Assembly (NCBI RefSeq): GCF_026151205.1
Contig: NC_087076.1
Coordinates: 6,438,902 to 6,502,901 of the forward strand
Origin: Bolinopsis microptera
Lineage: Eukaryota > Ctenophora > Tentaculata > Lobata > Bolinopsidae
Reading direction: 5' to 3'
Length of the DNA stretch: 64,000 nucleotides
Shown here: positions 19,464 to 30,156 of the stretch, piece after piece
Layout: each line of letters starts with the position of its first letter
Position numbering within the stretch: the first letter of the stretch is position 1
Notes under the pieces: model-generated
Told to the model about the DNA's origin: nothing
The model's input: only the letters and a program-made list of their open reading frames with translations
Database searches by the model: none
Program-made: the position numbers and the translations under genes

Positions 19464-20638
19464 TGGGGGGCTGAAACCAGGTTTTCGATCAAACGATGCC
19501 ATTTGTAGTCAATAAGTCAAACGTTGCCAGCAGTGAGCAGTTGCGCTCGTCCAATAGTAGAGGCTCTTACGGGCAAAAAGACGTGTTTTCTGCTACGAGT
19601 TTAGAGACCTAACCGCTAATTGGACACAATAGTATGATGTCTAAGGATCGATAATATGTTAAGAAGTATAAATTTGGCCTTATTAGTCACGTGCTATACC
19701 AATGCGCGTTTTAAACTTTGACAGTCTATTACTCTAAGGCAAATAAAGTAATTATATTCATATTTTGTCAGCAATAAGATCACATTATTTTCTATTTAGT
19801 GTGAAAATATGAGCTAGAACGGACATAATCTCGCTGAGTTATAGCTGTTTGAAATTTATGATGAACGCGCGGGTGCCAATTGATAACAACTAAATGCTTT
19901 TGCGCGTAGTGCGCGTCGAAAATTTGGCAAAAACGCTTGCGGAGTGACAATATTCAAACTTCGATAAAGTATATGAAGTGGGTACTTCTCGGAAAGGAAA
20001 AATTTAGGCAAACACGATGTGACTATTTTTGGGTTGATTTAATACAACTGCAAAAAATTATTCAAACTTCAAGCAAAAAAGTCAAAATTTTTACCACTTT
20101 TTTGGATTTTTACCTCAGAACAAATAGAGGGATTTGTTTTATTTTTATACAATCTTGTGCGGCTGTTTTTTAGCTATCTTTATGCAAGTTTTGCCGACAT
20201 GCCAACAAAATTAACTTGCTCAAAATATCAAAAAACATGGTTTTTTGGCCTATTTTTGGCCCAAAAATCGGTTTTTTTGCGATTTTACCCCAGAACAATC
20301 AGTCCAATCATCTTGAAACCACTTTCAATCGATTCTACGGTCAAAAATACGTCTAGTAAGGTGTATCTGGGGTCCCTAACGTATCGAGCAGACAATGCCC
20401 GTAAGAGCCTCTACTACAATGAAATCGCTGCATTTTGCCTGCCATTATTTTTTTTATTGAAAATCTTTTCAAAATAGTACATACATCAATGTAATAATTG
20501 AATTACATATATTCGTATGCGAAGCTTGGCTTTCATAATGCAGCGATTTCATTGAAAGAGAGCAACTGCTGGCAACGTTTGCAGTTTGACTACAAATGGC
20601 AACGTTTGATCGAAAACCTGGTTTCAGCCCCCCCCCCC
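19464..20638. mobile_element. Outer foldback element carrying a nested MITE
   Basis: GGGGGGCTGAAACCAGG at about 19465 and its reverse complement ending near 20638 define inverted arms of about 80 bp that continue through TTTCGATCAAACG and GCCATTTGTAGTC-like sequence. The 862-bp MITE at 19555-20416 lies between the arms. The left end follows a CACAGGG and the right end precedes a CTGTGG, so a short target duplication is not obvious. Confidence 0.7.
19555..20416. mobile_element. 862-bp MITE, copy 1
   Basis: The ends are TAGTAGAGGCTCTTACGGGC and its reverse complement. The flanks are CAA (19552-19554) and CAA (20417-20419), which fits a 3-bp target duplication; a 2-bp TA duplication with shorter ends cannot be excluded. 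The interior is AT-rich with no transposase. Copy 2 lies at 21119-21983 in the same orientation and is closely similar throughout. Confidence 0.85.
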
Positions 20639-20870
20639 TGTGGTTTACGCGTACTGCTTGACGCGCTTGTTTCGGCGGTCGCGCGCTACAGCAAGCGAAA
20701 GGGCTTTGGTTCTAGATGTTAGAGCAAGCTTTAATTTCACAACTGTCCGAAAAATTTGGTGGATATCGGAAATGATATAGTGATGTAAATGTGAAATGGG
20801 GCAAAATACGCTATTTTTAGCTGTAACATAATGTCTGATGCAATGGTTATACTTGTAGTTAGATTTACCT
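20639..20870. other. Repeat-derived spacer
   Basis: About 20643-20690 (TACGCGTACTGCTTGACGCG, then a CGGCGG stretch) is the inverted counterpart of about 21993-22078. The MITE copy 2 and the repeat at 20871-21113 therefore lie inside a larger, older inverted-repeat pair. Confidence 0.5.
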
Positions 20871-21113
20871 GAGGACCTCAGGCTATCATGTTTATAAACA
20901 TAGATGATAGAGATTAGGCGGAATGACAGGCTGAGCGTGGCCCAGTAAGATTAGGTATGCTTTAAATTGTTCGGACGCACTTTCCTTGTAAAAATTTGCT
21001 CTAACCAGAGCCATTTCGCTTGCAACTAGTAGCGCGCTTACTGAGCGGCGCTCAGCCTGTCATTCCGCTGAATCTTTATTATGTTTATGAACATAATAGC
21101 CTGGGGTCCGGTC
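20871..21113. mobile_element. 243-bp inverted-repeat element
   Basis: The left arm GAGGACCTCAGGCTATCATG continues to GGCGGAATGACAGGCTGAGC near 20935. The right arm reverses it, ending TAATAGCCTGGGGTCC at 21113. Related end sequences recur near 19262-19300 and 58018-58062, so this is a multi-copy family. Confidence 0.75.
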
Positions 21114-21118
21114 CCCAG

Positions 21119-21983
21119 TAGTAGAGGCTCTTACGGGCAAGAAGACGTGTTTAATTTTCTGCTACGAGTTTAGAGACCTAACCGCTAATTGGACACAATA
21201 GTATGATGTCTAAGGATTGATAATATGTTAAGAAGTATAAATTTGGCCTTATTAGTCACGTGCTATACCAATGCGCGTTTTAAACTTTGACAGTCTATTT
21301 CTCTAAAGCAAATAAAGTGATTATATTCATATTTTGCCAGCAATAAGATCACATTATTTTCTATTTGGTGTGAAAATATGAGCTAGAACAGACATAATCT
21401 CGCTGAGTTATAGCTGTTTGAAATTTATGATGAACGCGCGGGTGCCAATTAATAACAACTAAATGCTTTTGCGCGTAGTGCGCGTCGAAAATTTGGCAAA
21501 AACGCTTGCGGAGTGACAATATTCAAACTTCGATCAAGTATATGAAGTGGGTACTTCTCGGAAAGGAAAAATTTAGACAAACACGATGTGACTATTTTTG
21601 GGTTGATTTAATACAACTGCAAAAAATTATTCAAACTTCAAGCAAAAAAGTCAAAATTTTTACCACTTTTTTGGATTTTTACCCCCAAAAAAATAGAGGG
21701 ATTTTTCAAATTTTTATATCATCTTGTGCAGCTGTGTTTTAACTATCTCCATGCAAGTTTTCCCGACATGCCAACAAAATTAACTTGTTCAAAATATCAA
21801 AAAACATGGTTTTTGGCCTATTTTTTGCCTAAAAATCGGTTTTTTGCAATTTTACCCCTAAATAGTCAGTCCAATCATCTTAAAACCACTTTTAATCGAT
21901 TCTACGGTCAAAAATACGTCTAGTAAGGTGTATTTGGGGTCCCAAGCGTATCGAGCAGACAATGCCCGTAAGAGCCTCTACTA
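21119..21983. mobile_element. 865-bp MITE, copy 2
   Basis: It has the same ends and interior as the copy at 19555-20416. It is flanked by CAG on both sides (21116-21118, 21984-21986), again a 3-bp repeat of the form CAN. It abuts the inverted-repeat element at 20871-21113. Confidence 0.85.
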
Positions 21984-22147
21984 CAGGTAATAGCGCGCGA
22001 CCGCCGAAGGCGGCAAAGGATATATTCTACTTGTGAAACAAGCGCGTCACGCAGTACGCGTATACACAGGGCTTGTCATACGTTGTATGAGCCGCCGCTC
22101 ACGAGTGCGCGGCTCCCACTGTATCGTAAAAACCCTATATAGGACCT

Positions 22148-22590
22148 GTCATGGCCATGCAGATGTGGAAAAATCTACATGGTTTCACCTCCAACGACCT
22201 TGAAGTACAGTTCACAGTAAATCCACGATTGGATACCTTGTCTAAGGTTCCAGCTGTCCGTACAAAAAGCTCAGCTGCTGATCAGACTCTATATGAAACA
22301 TCATCAGTGTAATGGGTCCCAGACTCTGGAACTGTATACCTTGGCACATACGTGCAGTCTCCAAGCATGATGGCTTCGATCAAGCGTCATATGAGTATGA
22401 CGGCATTCATGCTTTCCTTGCCGGATAAACCGCCAATCCGGGGCTTCACATCACCGAACTCCAATTCTATACTGGACTGGCGTAACGATCGAGAGGCATT
22501 TGCTCTCTGGGGTGGTCAGCAACTCTGATGTTTAACGAAGCAGATCAAAGGTATCAAAGTAAAGGTAAGGTAAAAGATATTATGTAGATT
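22148..22590 (+). mobile_element. 5'-truncated CR1-like LINE fragment
   Basis: It matches the 3' end of the CR1-like ORF2 at 35971-38658, read on the plus strand: the sequences for FTVNPRLGTL and the final ILDWRND...LWGGQQL are recognisable. Small indels break the frame. It ends in a CAAAGGTATCAAAG-like tail as in the full-length copy. Confidence 0.85.
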
Positions 22591-22680
22591 GTAGGCCGTA
22601 AAACGACACCTCCTTCCAGATCCAGTTTTAACCTTAAATTGGACATGGACATTATACCGTTCATGCGGTCAATATTGCGA

Positions 22681-23297
22681 GACAATATATATGGAGGGTT
22701 CCGTACCATTTTACTGACACCACGGCATCAACTTTAACGCGACTTTCCGCAAAAACCGTAAAAGAAAGACAACTGAAACGTTTTTGACTGGGTCAAATGC
22801 TTTAATGGCTCCAAATCAGCATGAAAAAATAAAAAATTTGCCAAGAAATAGGAGTTTTACTTTTAGAGCCCAAAATTTGGACCCCCAAGTGGTGTCAAAA
22901 ACGCGAATTAAATAGGTATTAATTATTTTAGTCTCTTGAGTCTTGACACCATTTTAGGGTTATACGGGTTCCTGCTAGTATATATAAAGTGAGACGATAT
23001 ATATGGATCCGTACCATTTTACTGACACCACGGCATCAACTTTAACGCAACTTTCCGCAAAAACCGTAAAAGATATACACAATACAACTGATACTTTTTT
23101 GACTGGGTCAAATGCTTTAATTTCCTCCAAATCAGCGCGAAAAAATAAAAAATAGGCCAAGAAATAGGAGTTTTAGAGTCCAAAATTTGGATCCCCAAGT
23201 GGTGTCAAAAACGCGAATTAAATAGGTAGTAATTATTTTAGTCTCTTGAGTATTGACACCATTTTAGGATTATACCGGTTTCTGCTAGTGCATATAA
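22681..23297. repeat. Two tandem units of about 305-312 bp
   Basis: The segment starting GACAATATATATGGAGGG at 22681 is repeated from about 22993 (GACGATATATATGGATCC). The units share CCATTTTACTGACACCACGG and AAGTGGTGTCAAAAACGCG. No coding content. It lies just downstream of the receptor gene at 23450-24795. Confidence 0.9.
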
Positions 23298-23449
23298 CTT
23301 TAAATGTGACAGTTATTTTGGAATAATATTTACAGGATCGTAATCAGCTTGACGAGACGCAACTTTTGGTTTAAAAATCATGATATTTGAAGAAATATTG
23401 TCTTAAATAATTTTATAGTTCAAACATTGAGGTGTTATCCTATAAGGTG

Positions 23450-24795
23450 TTATCCAGTAAACATGACATTTGTTTTTCCGGTTGTCTTAGGTCCCGACAC
23501 TTTCTTCCTCTTCAGTCTGTTTTGGAAACCTTCACCGCTAACTTGACGATCACTACCGAAACCTAGTTTGTTCAGTAACCTTAACACAGTTTTTGTGGGG
23601 AGACTATACAGTAGTGGATCAAGTAAACAGTTTAGATAGAGACATAACTGAGATACCCGCACTGTTCCCTCATCTTTGGAACTTATCAGATCAAGTGCAA
23701 TGAAGGATGGAATCCAGGAGAGAGTGAAAAAGAAACAAATCATGAATGACTTCAGAGACACTATCGTATGGGAAATCTTGACAGTCCTTGATCTTATTTT
23801 AAAGATGACTATCGCATAAGTGACCAAGTTGAAGAAAAAGGGTAGAATCATAGCCACGGTGGTTCTAACGTATTCTCTGACCGTATCTGATTTCCAGGCT
23901 GCAAGTCCACACAATCCAGTCGAAGAGTTGAAACTGACAATGGATCGTCCGATGATGTGCGGCTCGTAGATGATCTTGATAAGCGCCATATCGAACAAAG
24001 AGAAACACCAGGAGAAGACGATTGGAGCCAGAAGCAGCTTCTTGTGGAGAGGTGTTTTCCTTCTGAAGGAGTTTAAATAAGTCATTGCTTTTACACTCTA
24101 TAAAATTATCCACCATATAACTAAAAATACATTCTAGTTGGATACAATCGGTTATTTTACAGTTCTACGATAGAATAAGTTATTCTATAAAAAAATAGAG
24201 AGTAAACACTTTGTTCTCGCAAATAAATACAATGTTGCTTACTTATAAGGAAAGACCGTTGCCATGAATCGGTCTACAGTGATGGGCATTATCGCCATAA
24301 GAAAAGGGTCAGTGCTGATCAGTGAAAAATAACACTTGATTTTGCAACTGGTCTCGCTGTATGTACCGTGTAATAAATCTGAGAGAGCTGGTATAAGAGG
24401 GTACGTTTTTAATATCGTCATTATATTTTATTATTGTATCTCAAAGTTTCGTGTATTTTGATGAATCACTTTCACAACCAAACAATCCGAAATATAACTG
24501 AAAATACTATTGGGCTTACTTAATTTTCAAAGTTAGCAGATTAAAACGAAAAACAATAACCTGGGCCCCTGAAGGCACAACCAAACAGAGACTGAAGAAA
24601 GTCGCAGAACACCAGATAGAAAAAACTGCAATCTCGGAAACATCTGGATTTAGACCGGGCATGCTTCATCGTCCTTAAAACTCCAAGCACCAACAGAGTC
24701 GCGTTTGCAACGACAGACATGATCATCAAAACAATGAATGTAAAGACGAGTTGAATAGAGAAGTTTGTGTTTTCCCAATCTTGGTCAACAATCAT
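23450..24795 (-). CDS. Rhodopsin-like G protein-coupled receptor, 3 exons, 338 aa
   Basis: A plasma-membrane seven-helix receptor; the ligand is unknown. Exons 24561-24795, 24243-24378 and 23450-24095 join in phase to 339 codons from an ATG at 24793-24795. Exon 1 holds TM1 (VVANATLLVLGVL) and TM2 (YLVFCDFLQSLFG). Exon 2 holds TM3, with a cysteine near its start and ITVDRFMAT, a DRF form of the DRY motif. Exon 3 holds TM4 to TM7, including FTLSWIP in TM6 and NCLLDPLLYSLP in TM7, a variant of NPxxY. The tail is short and basic. The TM3 exon is 136 nt, the same length as in the receptor at 51338-53843, so the two are relatives. Confidence 0.85.
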
Positions 24796-25389
24796 GTCTG
24801 AATGGTCCTGCTATATGACTTGATTGTGAACAAACAGTGCAAAATTTCTATAATTAGACGACAGAACTTGAATTTTGACCAGTCAAGTGAGGAATTTGGT
24901 GCAAATTTAATCTAAATTAAAACGGCCACAATATATGCGAACTAAAATAGCTGGGCTCGAAACTAATCAAGAGATTTGGTCTGCAGTGATTGCAACTGAG
25001 TAGTAGAAGTAATAACCCGGGATGACTATCATATTTGGGTCAAATTCCACAAACAAGGAAATTCCCAAAATAACTATAATTTCAACAAAGCAATAACGTG
25101 AAAGTAATCAGTGGTAGAATTAAGAATATCATGGGAAGAATGAAAAGTATTCGTGAGCACTGTTATATAAAATCTAGGCTCAAATATCATGATCGCTAAC
25201 AGTCTAAATTAGGTTCTAATGGTCTGCACATGGACCGGACCTGTCGAATAGCCACGTTTAGAGCACCAAGTACAGTAAATATATTTGAAGGTTGCTGAAA
25301 TTGTGGACAAATAAATGGATCATCCCTCATCTTGCCACAGATTGACGTACATAATTACCCCCAAGAGGGACACCGGGCGGTCAAAGAAT
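24796..25389. other. 5' flank of the receptor gene, no gene
   Basis: AT-rich sequence with no ORF. It presumably holds the promoter of the minus-strand receptor. It ends at the left edge of the tandem-duplicated unit. Confidence 0.4.
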
Positions 25390-25695
25390 TACGGCGACAA
25401 GCACCGGCCCTTATTCTGTCAGATGTACAGCTACTGCAGCTGATTAGAGATAATATATTACGAGATATTAATACAAATTTCTGCCATGAGAGTTAATTTA
25501 TCTTTTTTTTAATAATAAATTTTAAAATTGCCTTTTAGTACTATATGCATAGCTTTTTGATATTACACCCATAATGAAAATGTGTAAAGTCTAAAATCAC
25601 TGACTATATGACACTAAACTTGATGAATATTGTCAACTCTGAACCAGACAAACCTTAATGCTGCAAAAAGGAAAAAAACAATTGCATTATAAATC
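25390..25695. repeat. Left part of duplicated unit, copy 1
   Basis: Starting TTACGGCGACAAGCACCGGC, this segment is nearly identical to 47294-47597. The match stops at CATTATAAAT, where the 18-kb block begins, and resumes at about 43771 (AAATTAGGTC). Confidence 0.95.
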
Positions 25696-26481
25696 ACAAT
25701 GCTGGCAAGCATTACCGTCGCCCTTATATTCACAATACTATTTACCCCCTATACTACAGGGTGGGCCAAAAGTCAGTACCCATACGTTGGCCTTTATAGC
25801 TCAGTCACTGAGTGCCCAATTTAAATACTTCTTTCTGGTATGACTTAGTACCACCACTGGTTCGAGGAATTTGTCAACTCGAAAAATATTCGCGTTCATT
25901 TTTTTCAAATGGAGGTTCATTTTCACATTTATTTGATAGTTTGGATAGTCGGATCAAGCTAAATTTTATTGAATTGTGTTTGGCCATTCGAATTACGTTT
26001 GTCCTGAAAGAATTAGAACTGTAGCTTCTCAGATGACCGAGATATGAAGCATAACGAGTTTATTCATTACGTGAATTAAACGGAATTAAACGGAATTAAA
26101 CGGAATTAAACGTAAAGTTGTCGGAGATGGCACTAACACCATCGTCTCGACTATACATGAATGAATAACATATCTAGAGTAAGTAAAATTCGAGATTCAA
26201 GAATCATGAAAATTTAAAACAAAATTACTTAAAATTTAACTCCCGTACAAACAACCGAAATAGAAATAATTGCTGAAATAATAATTTAACATAAGAGGAA
26301 GTAGTAAAAGGCAACTTCAATGGTCACTAAACTGCGATATTAGTATTCAAGTCCACAAAAGACACATTCATACTCAAACAGTCCTCCCACTCACAGTCAC
26401 AACGTACTGGAAACAGTAATCACTAGTGTTCCATGCTCGTACAACAGATCGTGAAATCTGCATAATGATGGTTGATCTGTA

Positions 26482-29400
26482 TTATGTCTGTTGAGTTGGT
26501 AGTCCTGATGGGGTGACAGGCAGTATTGGCGTCTTTTTCGGGTTCCTGATGCGGTGACAGTTGCAAAGGAATTTGCCCAGTTCTTGCACATGGGCAGAAT
26601 TCATGATAGCTCCGTATTCCTTGAGCAGCAAAAGACTCTTAAGGTTTTCCGACAGTGAGAGTCTCGCTGAGTGGTACATTGGACATTCAGTGAGGCAGTG
26701 TTCTTCATTTTCAATGATTGTTCCTTCGAAAAAGGGGAGATATTCTAAGCCTTGAACGTTATCCTTGTTGCAGCAGAATCTGCAGGCTCTCGTCCACGTT
26801 CCAGTTTCTTTTGTGTATCTCCCTCTCTCAATAAGAAGGTCATGGCTACTGGAGCGGATTTTTGCTATGTGCATGCGACATTGACTATTCTTTAGATTGA
26901 GATACTGCTCCTCTCCGAATACCTGTTTGATAGTGCAGTAAAATTGCATTTTCTTTTGGGATGCTAAATCTGTTCTCCAATCTTTTACAAAGTGATCAAC
27001 CAAATTTCCATGTGCAGTTGAGGTCGTTCCTTCTGCTCTGTGTTGGTCGGATCGAGCGAATTTGGCCGCTTTGGATTCAGACTGAGCGATCGAGTTCCAG
27101 GTCTTATACCAAGAGAGGTTTAGATTCTTCTGCTCTTGGAATGTCTGATGCACAAGAAAGTTGACGCTGCTCACGTCGGGTGATGTCTGAGACAATCTGT
27201 CGAAGTATCTCAGGCATTGTGGTAGTACCGACAGGGCCCATGGTAACCTGCCCGTATCTCCGTAACAGAAGTTGTTGTTAGCTTTCTTGTGTAAGCCGAG
27301 CACCCATTTCAGCATTTTCAGGTGTGTTGTCTCAAGTGCGTCCTTTGTTGCAGCTCTAGCAAGGTTCTGTCTTGAACCATCAGCGCAAGCCATCTCCTTT
27401 GCCATTTTTGTACACGGTAGCCATATCTGACAGGCGTACGTAGCGACTGGTTTAACGAGGCTGTCTATAAGCTTGAGCATGGTTTTTGTTGTTAATGCTC
27501 GAGTGTCGACCATGCGTCTGATCGAGAAAAATGCTCTTAGTGCTTTTTTCCTCAGTTCGTTCATGGCACCTTTAAATGAACCGTTGAGACTGAATTGAAT
27601 GCCAAGATAGCAGTAAGATTTGGCCGATGAGATGTCCAGGTTCCCTAGTTTGAACCCGTAGGAGCACTTCAGCAAACGAGAGCTCGAGTTGAATACCATG
27701 ATTTTGGTTTTGTCGATGTTAATTGACAGTTCCCATTTACTTGCAAATTCGTGCAGGCAATCAAGTTGTTTCTGCAGGCTTTTGGTGTCGAGTGCCAAAA
27801 GTATCAGGTCGTCTGCCCACAGAAGATGGCTGACCGGGAAGCCGTTCAGTTCTGGAATTGACAAGTCCTCAAGAGCTGCTAGTCTAATGGAGAGGTCATA
27901 AATGTATACCTTGAAGAGCTCCGGCGACATTGGATGTCCCTGTTCGGTACCAATGGTGACATCGATGGTGTCCGACAGCTTCTTGCTCAGTTTGATACGG
28001 GTAACTGAGTTGCTGTACATGTTCTGGAGGCAAGAGAAGAAGCTTCCTCCGATACCAAGTCTACTGAGTTTGTACATGAGAGCCTCCCTGCAGACTGTGT
28101 CGAACGCCTTACGATAGTCCACGAAGCAAGCGAATATTTTCTTCTTCAGCTTCTTTGTATACTTCTCGATGATCGTTGTAAGGGTCAGGATATGGTCAGA
28201 GCACTGGGCACCAGCTCTGAATCCGAGTTGGTGAGGGAAGTCGGGACAGACGACTTTACGGAATTCGATCAGCCTATCAAGGAGGAGGGATGCAAAGAGT
28301 TTTCCAAGGCAACTTCCGACTGTGATTGCTCTATAGTTATCGGGGTTCTGCTTGTCCCCCTTTTTGTGTAGGGGGGTAGTTATTGAGCAGTTCCAGGGGT
28401 AGATTCCTTGCGTTAGGCAACCATTGAATAGTTTCAGAAGGACTTTTTGGAGACCGAGTTTGGAGCTCTTGAGCATCTCGTTGGAGATAAGATCACATGA
28501 AACGCTTTTGTTATTCTGGAGCTTATTGGTGACTTTCTCCAGTTCTTGGATAGTAAACTCTGTGTTGAGTTTTTCAAGTTCGACTGATGGCTCGAGGTGG
28601 TACTCGGTTCCCTGTTCACCAGCTTCGTTGGTCGAAGTGTTCGTTTGTAGTCCACCGTGCGAGGGGTCCTTGCACTTCTGATTGTATAGGTCGTTGAAGA
28701 ACTTGTGAAATGCGATCAGGTCATATATGTCGAATGTATCGGGGTCCTTGCAAGCGGACGAGAGGTCTTTTAAAGCAGCCCAGTTGATGTTGTTGCTGAG
28801 GTTGATTTTCTCGTTAAGTTTGTAAAGGTAAGCTCCCTTTCTAGCTCGTGTTTGTGCCCTGTATTCTTTCTTACGGAGGTAAAATCTTGCTCGGTTGGAT
28901 TCCACGAGCATAGGATCGATGTGGGTGTTATTCTTGGCTCTTTCGTCTCTACAGACTAATCGTTTAGCATGCCTACAACTCCAATCAAACCATTTGTTTT
29001 TGTTAGTACTGGGCTTTCCACTTTTCTGGGTGGTAACTTGACTTGCCAGGTTAGTAAAGGTGGCAATCACAATTTCATTGAAACTGCGAATGTCGTCAGG
29101 GGAGGAAATATCAGTTTGAAGAAGAGAATCAACTTTTTCTTTGAATTGAGCGGTGTTCTGGGCTGACTTGAATTTTTCTGTGGTACCAAGTCCAGAGCAG
29201 GCATCTTTGGTCCACTTGAATGGCTTCGGGATCGATGCGAATTTGAGCTCCATTTCGTTCGAGATGTCGCCAGCCATCACAATGTTCCTTATGTTTGTGG
29301 TTAAAGTGGTGGATATTGGTCTGTGGTCAGAATAAGGGGTGAGGTCACCAACTTTGAAGAACCTTGCCCGATGAAGGAGGCTGTGGGACACGCAAATGTA

Positions 29401-30156
29401 GTCGACCGTACTTACTCCATTTCTTTGAATGCAAGTTGGACTGCCAAATATGTCCCCAATTGTCCTTCCGTTTAGGATTATCATTCCAGTTGTCTGGAGT
29501 AGCTCAATGAAGGGTTTGCCGTTGGAGTTGAGAATCCGATCTTGGTTGTTTCTAGAGGCTACCTCAGTAGGAGATATAGAATGCTGGGGAGGATCGAGTT
29601 CAACTTGAAGGTCCCTAGACTCGCATGGTATAAGGAAGTCGTTCAATGTGCCGGTCCGCGCGTTCATGTCACCAAGTATGGCAGCATCTTCGGAGTCGGG
29701 GATATTTGATAGACACTCTTCTAAGTGCTCACAAGTGGTTGTATATTGTTCAATTTTGGAACGCATTCGTTTCTTGTATGAGCCATGAGCTGGCGAGTCG
29801 TACACATTGATAAGATTCAGATCTTTGTCAAGGTTGAAGTATTTGGCTTTAAGCTTTACGATGAGTATGTCGTCGCATTTGGAAAAATGAACTCTGACTA
29901 CTCCTGCAGCCAAGTGCTTCCGGATCGCTGTGCACACGCCACCTGAGTTGCTATCCGATCTGTTGGCGTTGAAGCATTTGAATTCCCGCATAGAAACCTG
30001 TCCTTTAGTTTCTTGTAGGCAGACGATATCGTGGCCAGCTATGAGCTTCTGGACCTCGTCAATTTCGAATTTGACACCCTCAAATTTGTCACGCTGGTGG
30101 TTGATGTTCCAGCTCATGAGTTTGAGTGAGTGTCTCATCTTAGGGGGGCTATTCAT
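26482..30156 (-). CDS. LINE ORF2: APE endonuclease plus reverse transcriptase, 1224 aa
   Basis: Residues about 10-290 are an apurinic-type endonuclease (MSWNINHQR, CLQETKG, LGDMNARTG, SDHRPIS). The RT domain is at about 580-850, with PLHKKGDKQNPDNYRAIT, TEQGHPMSPELF and the catalytic LLWADDLILL near residue 780. The C-terminal part has LKMLKWVLGLHKK, common in such LINEs, and a Cys/His knuckle (CRFCCNK, then EEHCLTEC). The protein nicks target DNA and primes reverse transcription there. The start codon ATG overlaps the end of ORF1 by 8 bases (ATGAATAG). The clade is uncertain, within the broad CR1/L2/Jockey-type group. Confidence 0.92.
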   Translation of the reverse strand: MNSPPKMRHSLKLMSWNINHQRDKFEGVKFEIDEVQKLIAGHDIVCLQETKGQVSMREFKCFNANRSDSNSGGVCTAIRKHLAAGVVRVHFSKCDDILIVKLKAKYFNLDKDLNLINVYDSPAHGSYKKRMRSKIEQYTTTCEHLEECLSNIPDSEDAAILGDMNARTGTLNDFLIPCESRDLQVELDPPQHSISPTEVASRNNQDRILNSNGKPFIELLQTTGMIILNGRTIGDIFGSPTCIQRNGVSTVDYICVSHSLLHRARFFKVGDLTPYSDHRPISTTLTTNIRNIVMAGDISNEMELKFASIPKPFKWTKDACSGLGTTEKFKSAQNTAQFKEKVDSLLQTDISSPDDIRSFNEIVIATFTNLASQVTTQKSGKPSTNKNKWFDWSCRHAKRLVCRDERAKNNTHIDPMLVESNRARFYLRKKEYRAQTRARKGAYLYKLNEKINLSNNINWAALKDLSSACKDPDTFDIYDLIAFHKFFNDLYNQKCKDPSHGGLQTNTSTNEAGEQGTEYHLEPSVELEKLNTEFTIQELEKVTNKLQNNKSVSCDLISNEMLKSSKLGLQKVLLKLFNGCLTQGIYPWNCSITTPLHKKGDKQNPDNYRAITVGSCLGKLFASLLLDRLIEFRKVVCPDFPHQLGFRAGAQCSDHILTLTTIIEKYTKKLKKKIFACFVDYRKAFDTVCREALMYKLSRLGIGGSFFSCLQNMYSNSVTRIKLSKKLSDTIDVTIGTEQGHPMSPELFKVYIYDLSIRLAALEDLSIPELNGFPVSHLLWADDLILLALDTKSLQKQLDCLHEFASKWELSINIDKTKIMVFNSSSRLLKCSYGFKLGNLDISSAKSYCYLGIQFSLNGSFKGAMNELRKKALRAFFSIRRMVDTRALTTKTMLKLIDSLVKPVATYACQIWLPCTKMAKEMACADGSRQNLARAATKDALETTHLKMLKWVLGLHKKANNNFCYGDTGRLPWALSVLPQCLRYFDRLSQTSPDVSSVNFLVHQTFQEQKNLNLSWYKTWNSIAQSESKAAKFARSDQHRAEGTTSTAHGNLVDHFVKDWRTDLASQKKMQFYCTIKQVFGEEQYLNLKNSQCRMHIAKIRSSSHDLLIERGRYTKETGTWTRACRFCCNKDNVQGLEYLPFFEGTIIENEEHCLTECPMYHSARLSLSENLKSLLLLKEYGAIMNSAHVQELGKFLCNCHRIRNPKKTPILPVTPSGLPTQQT

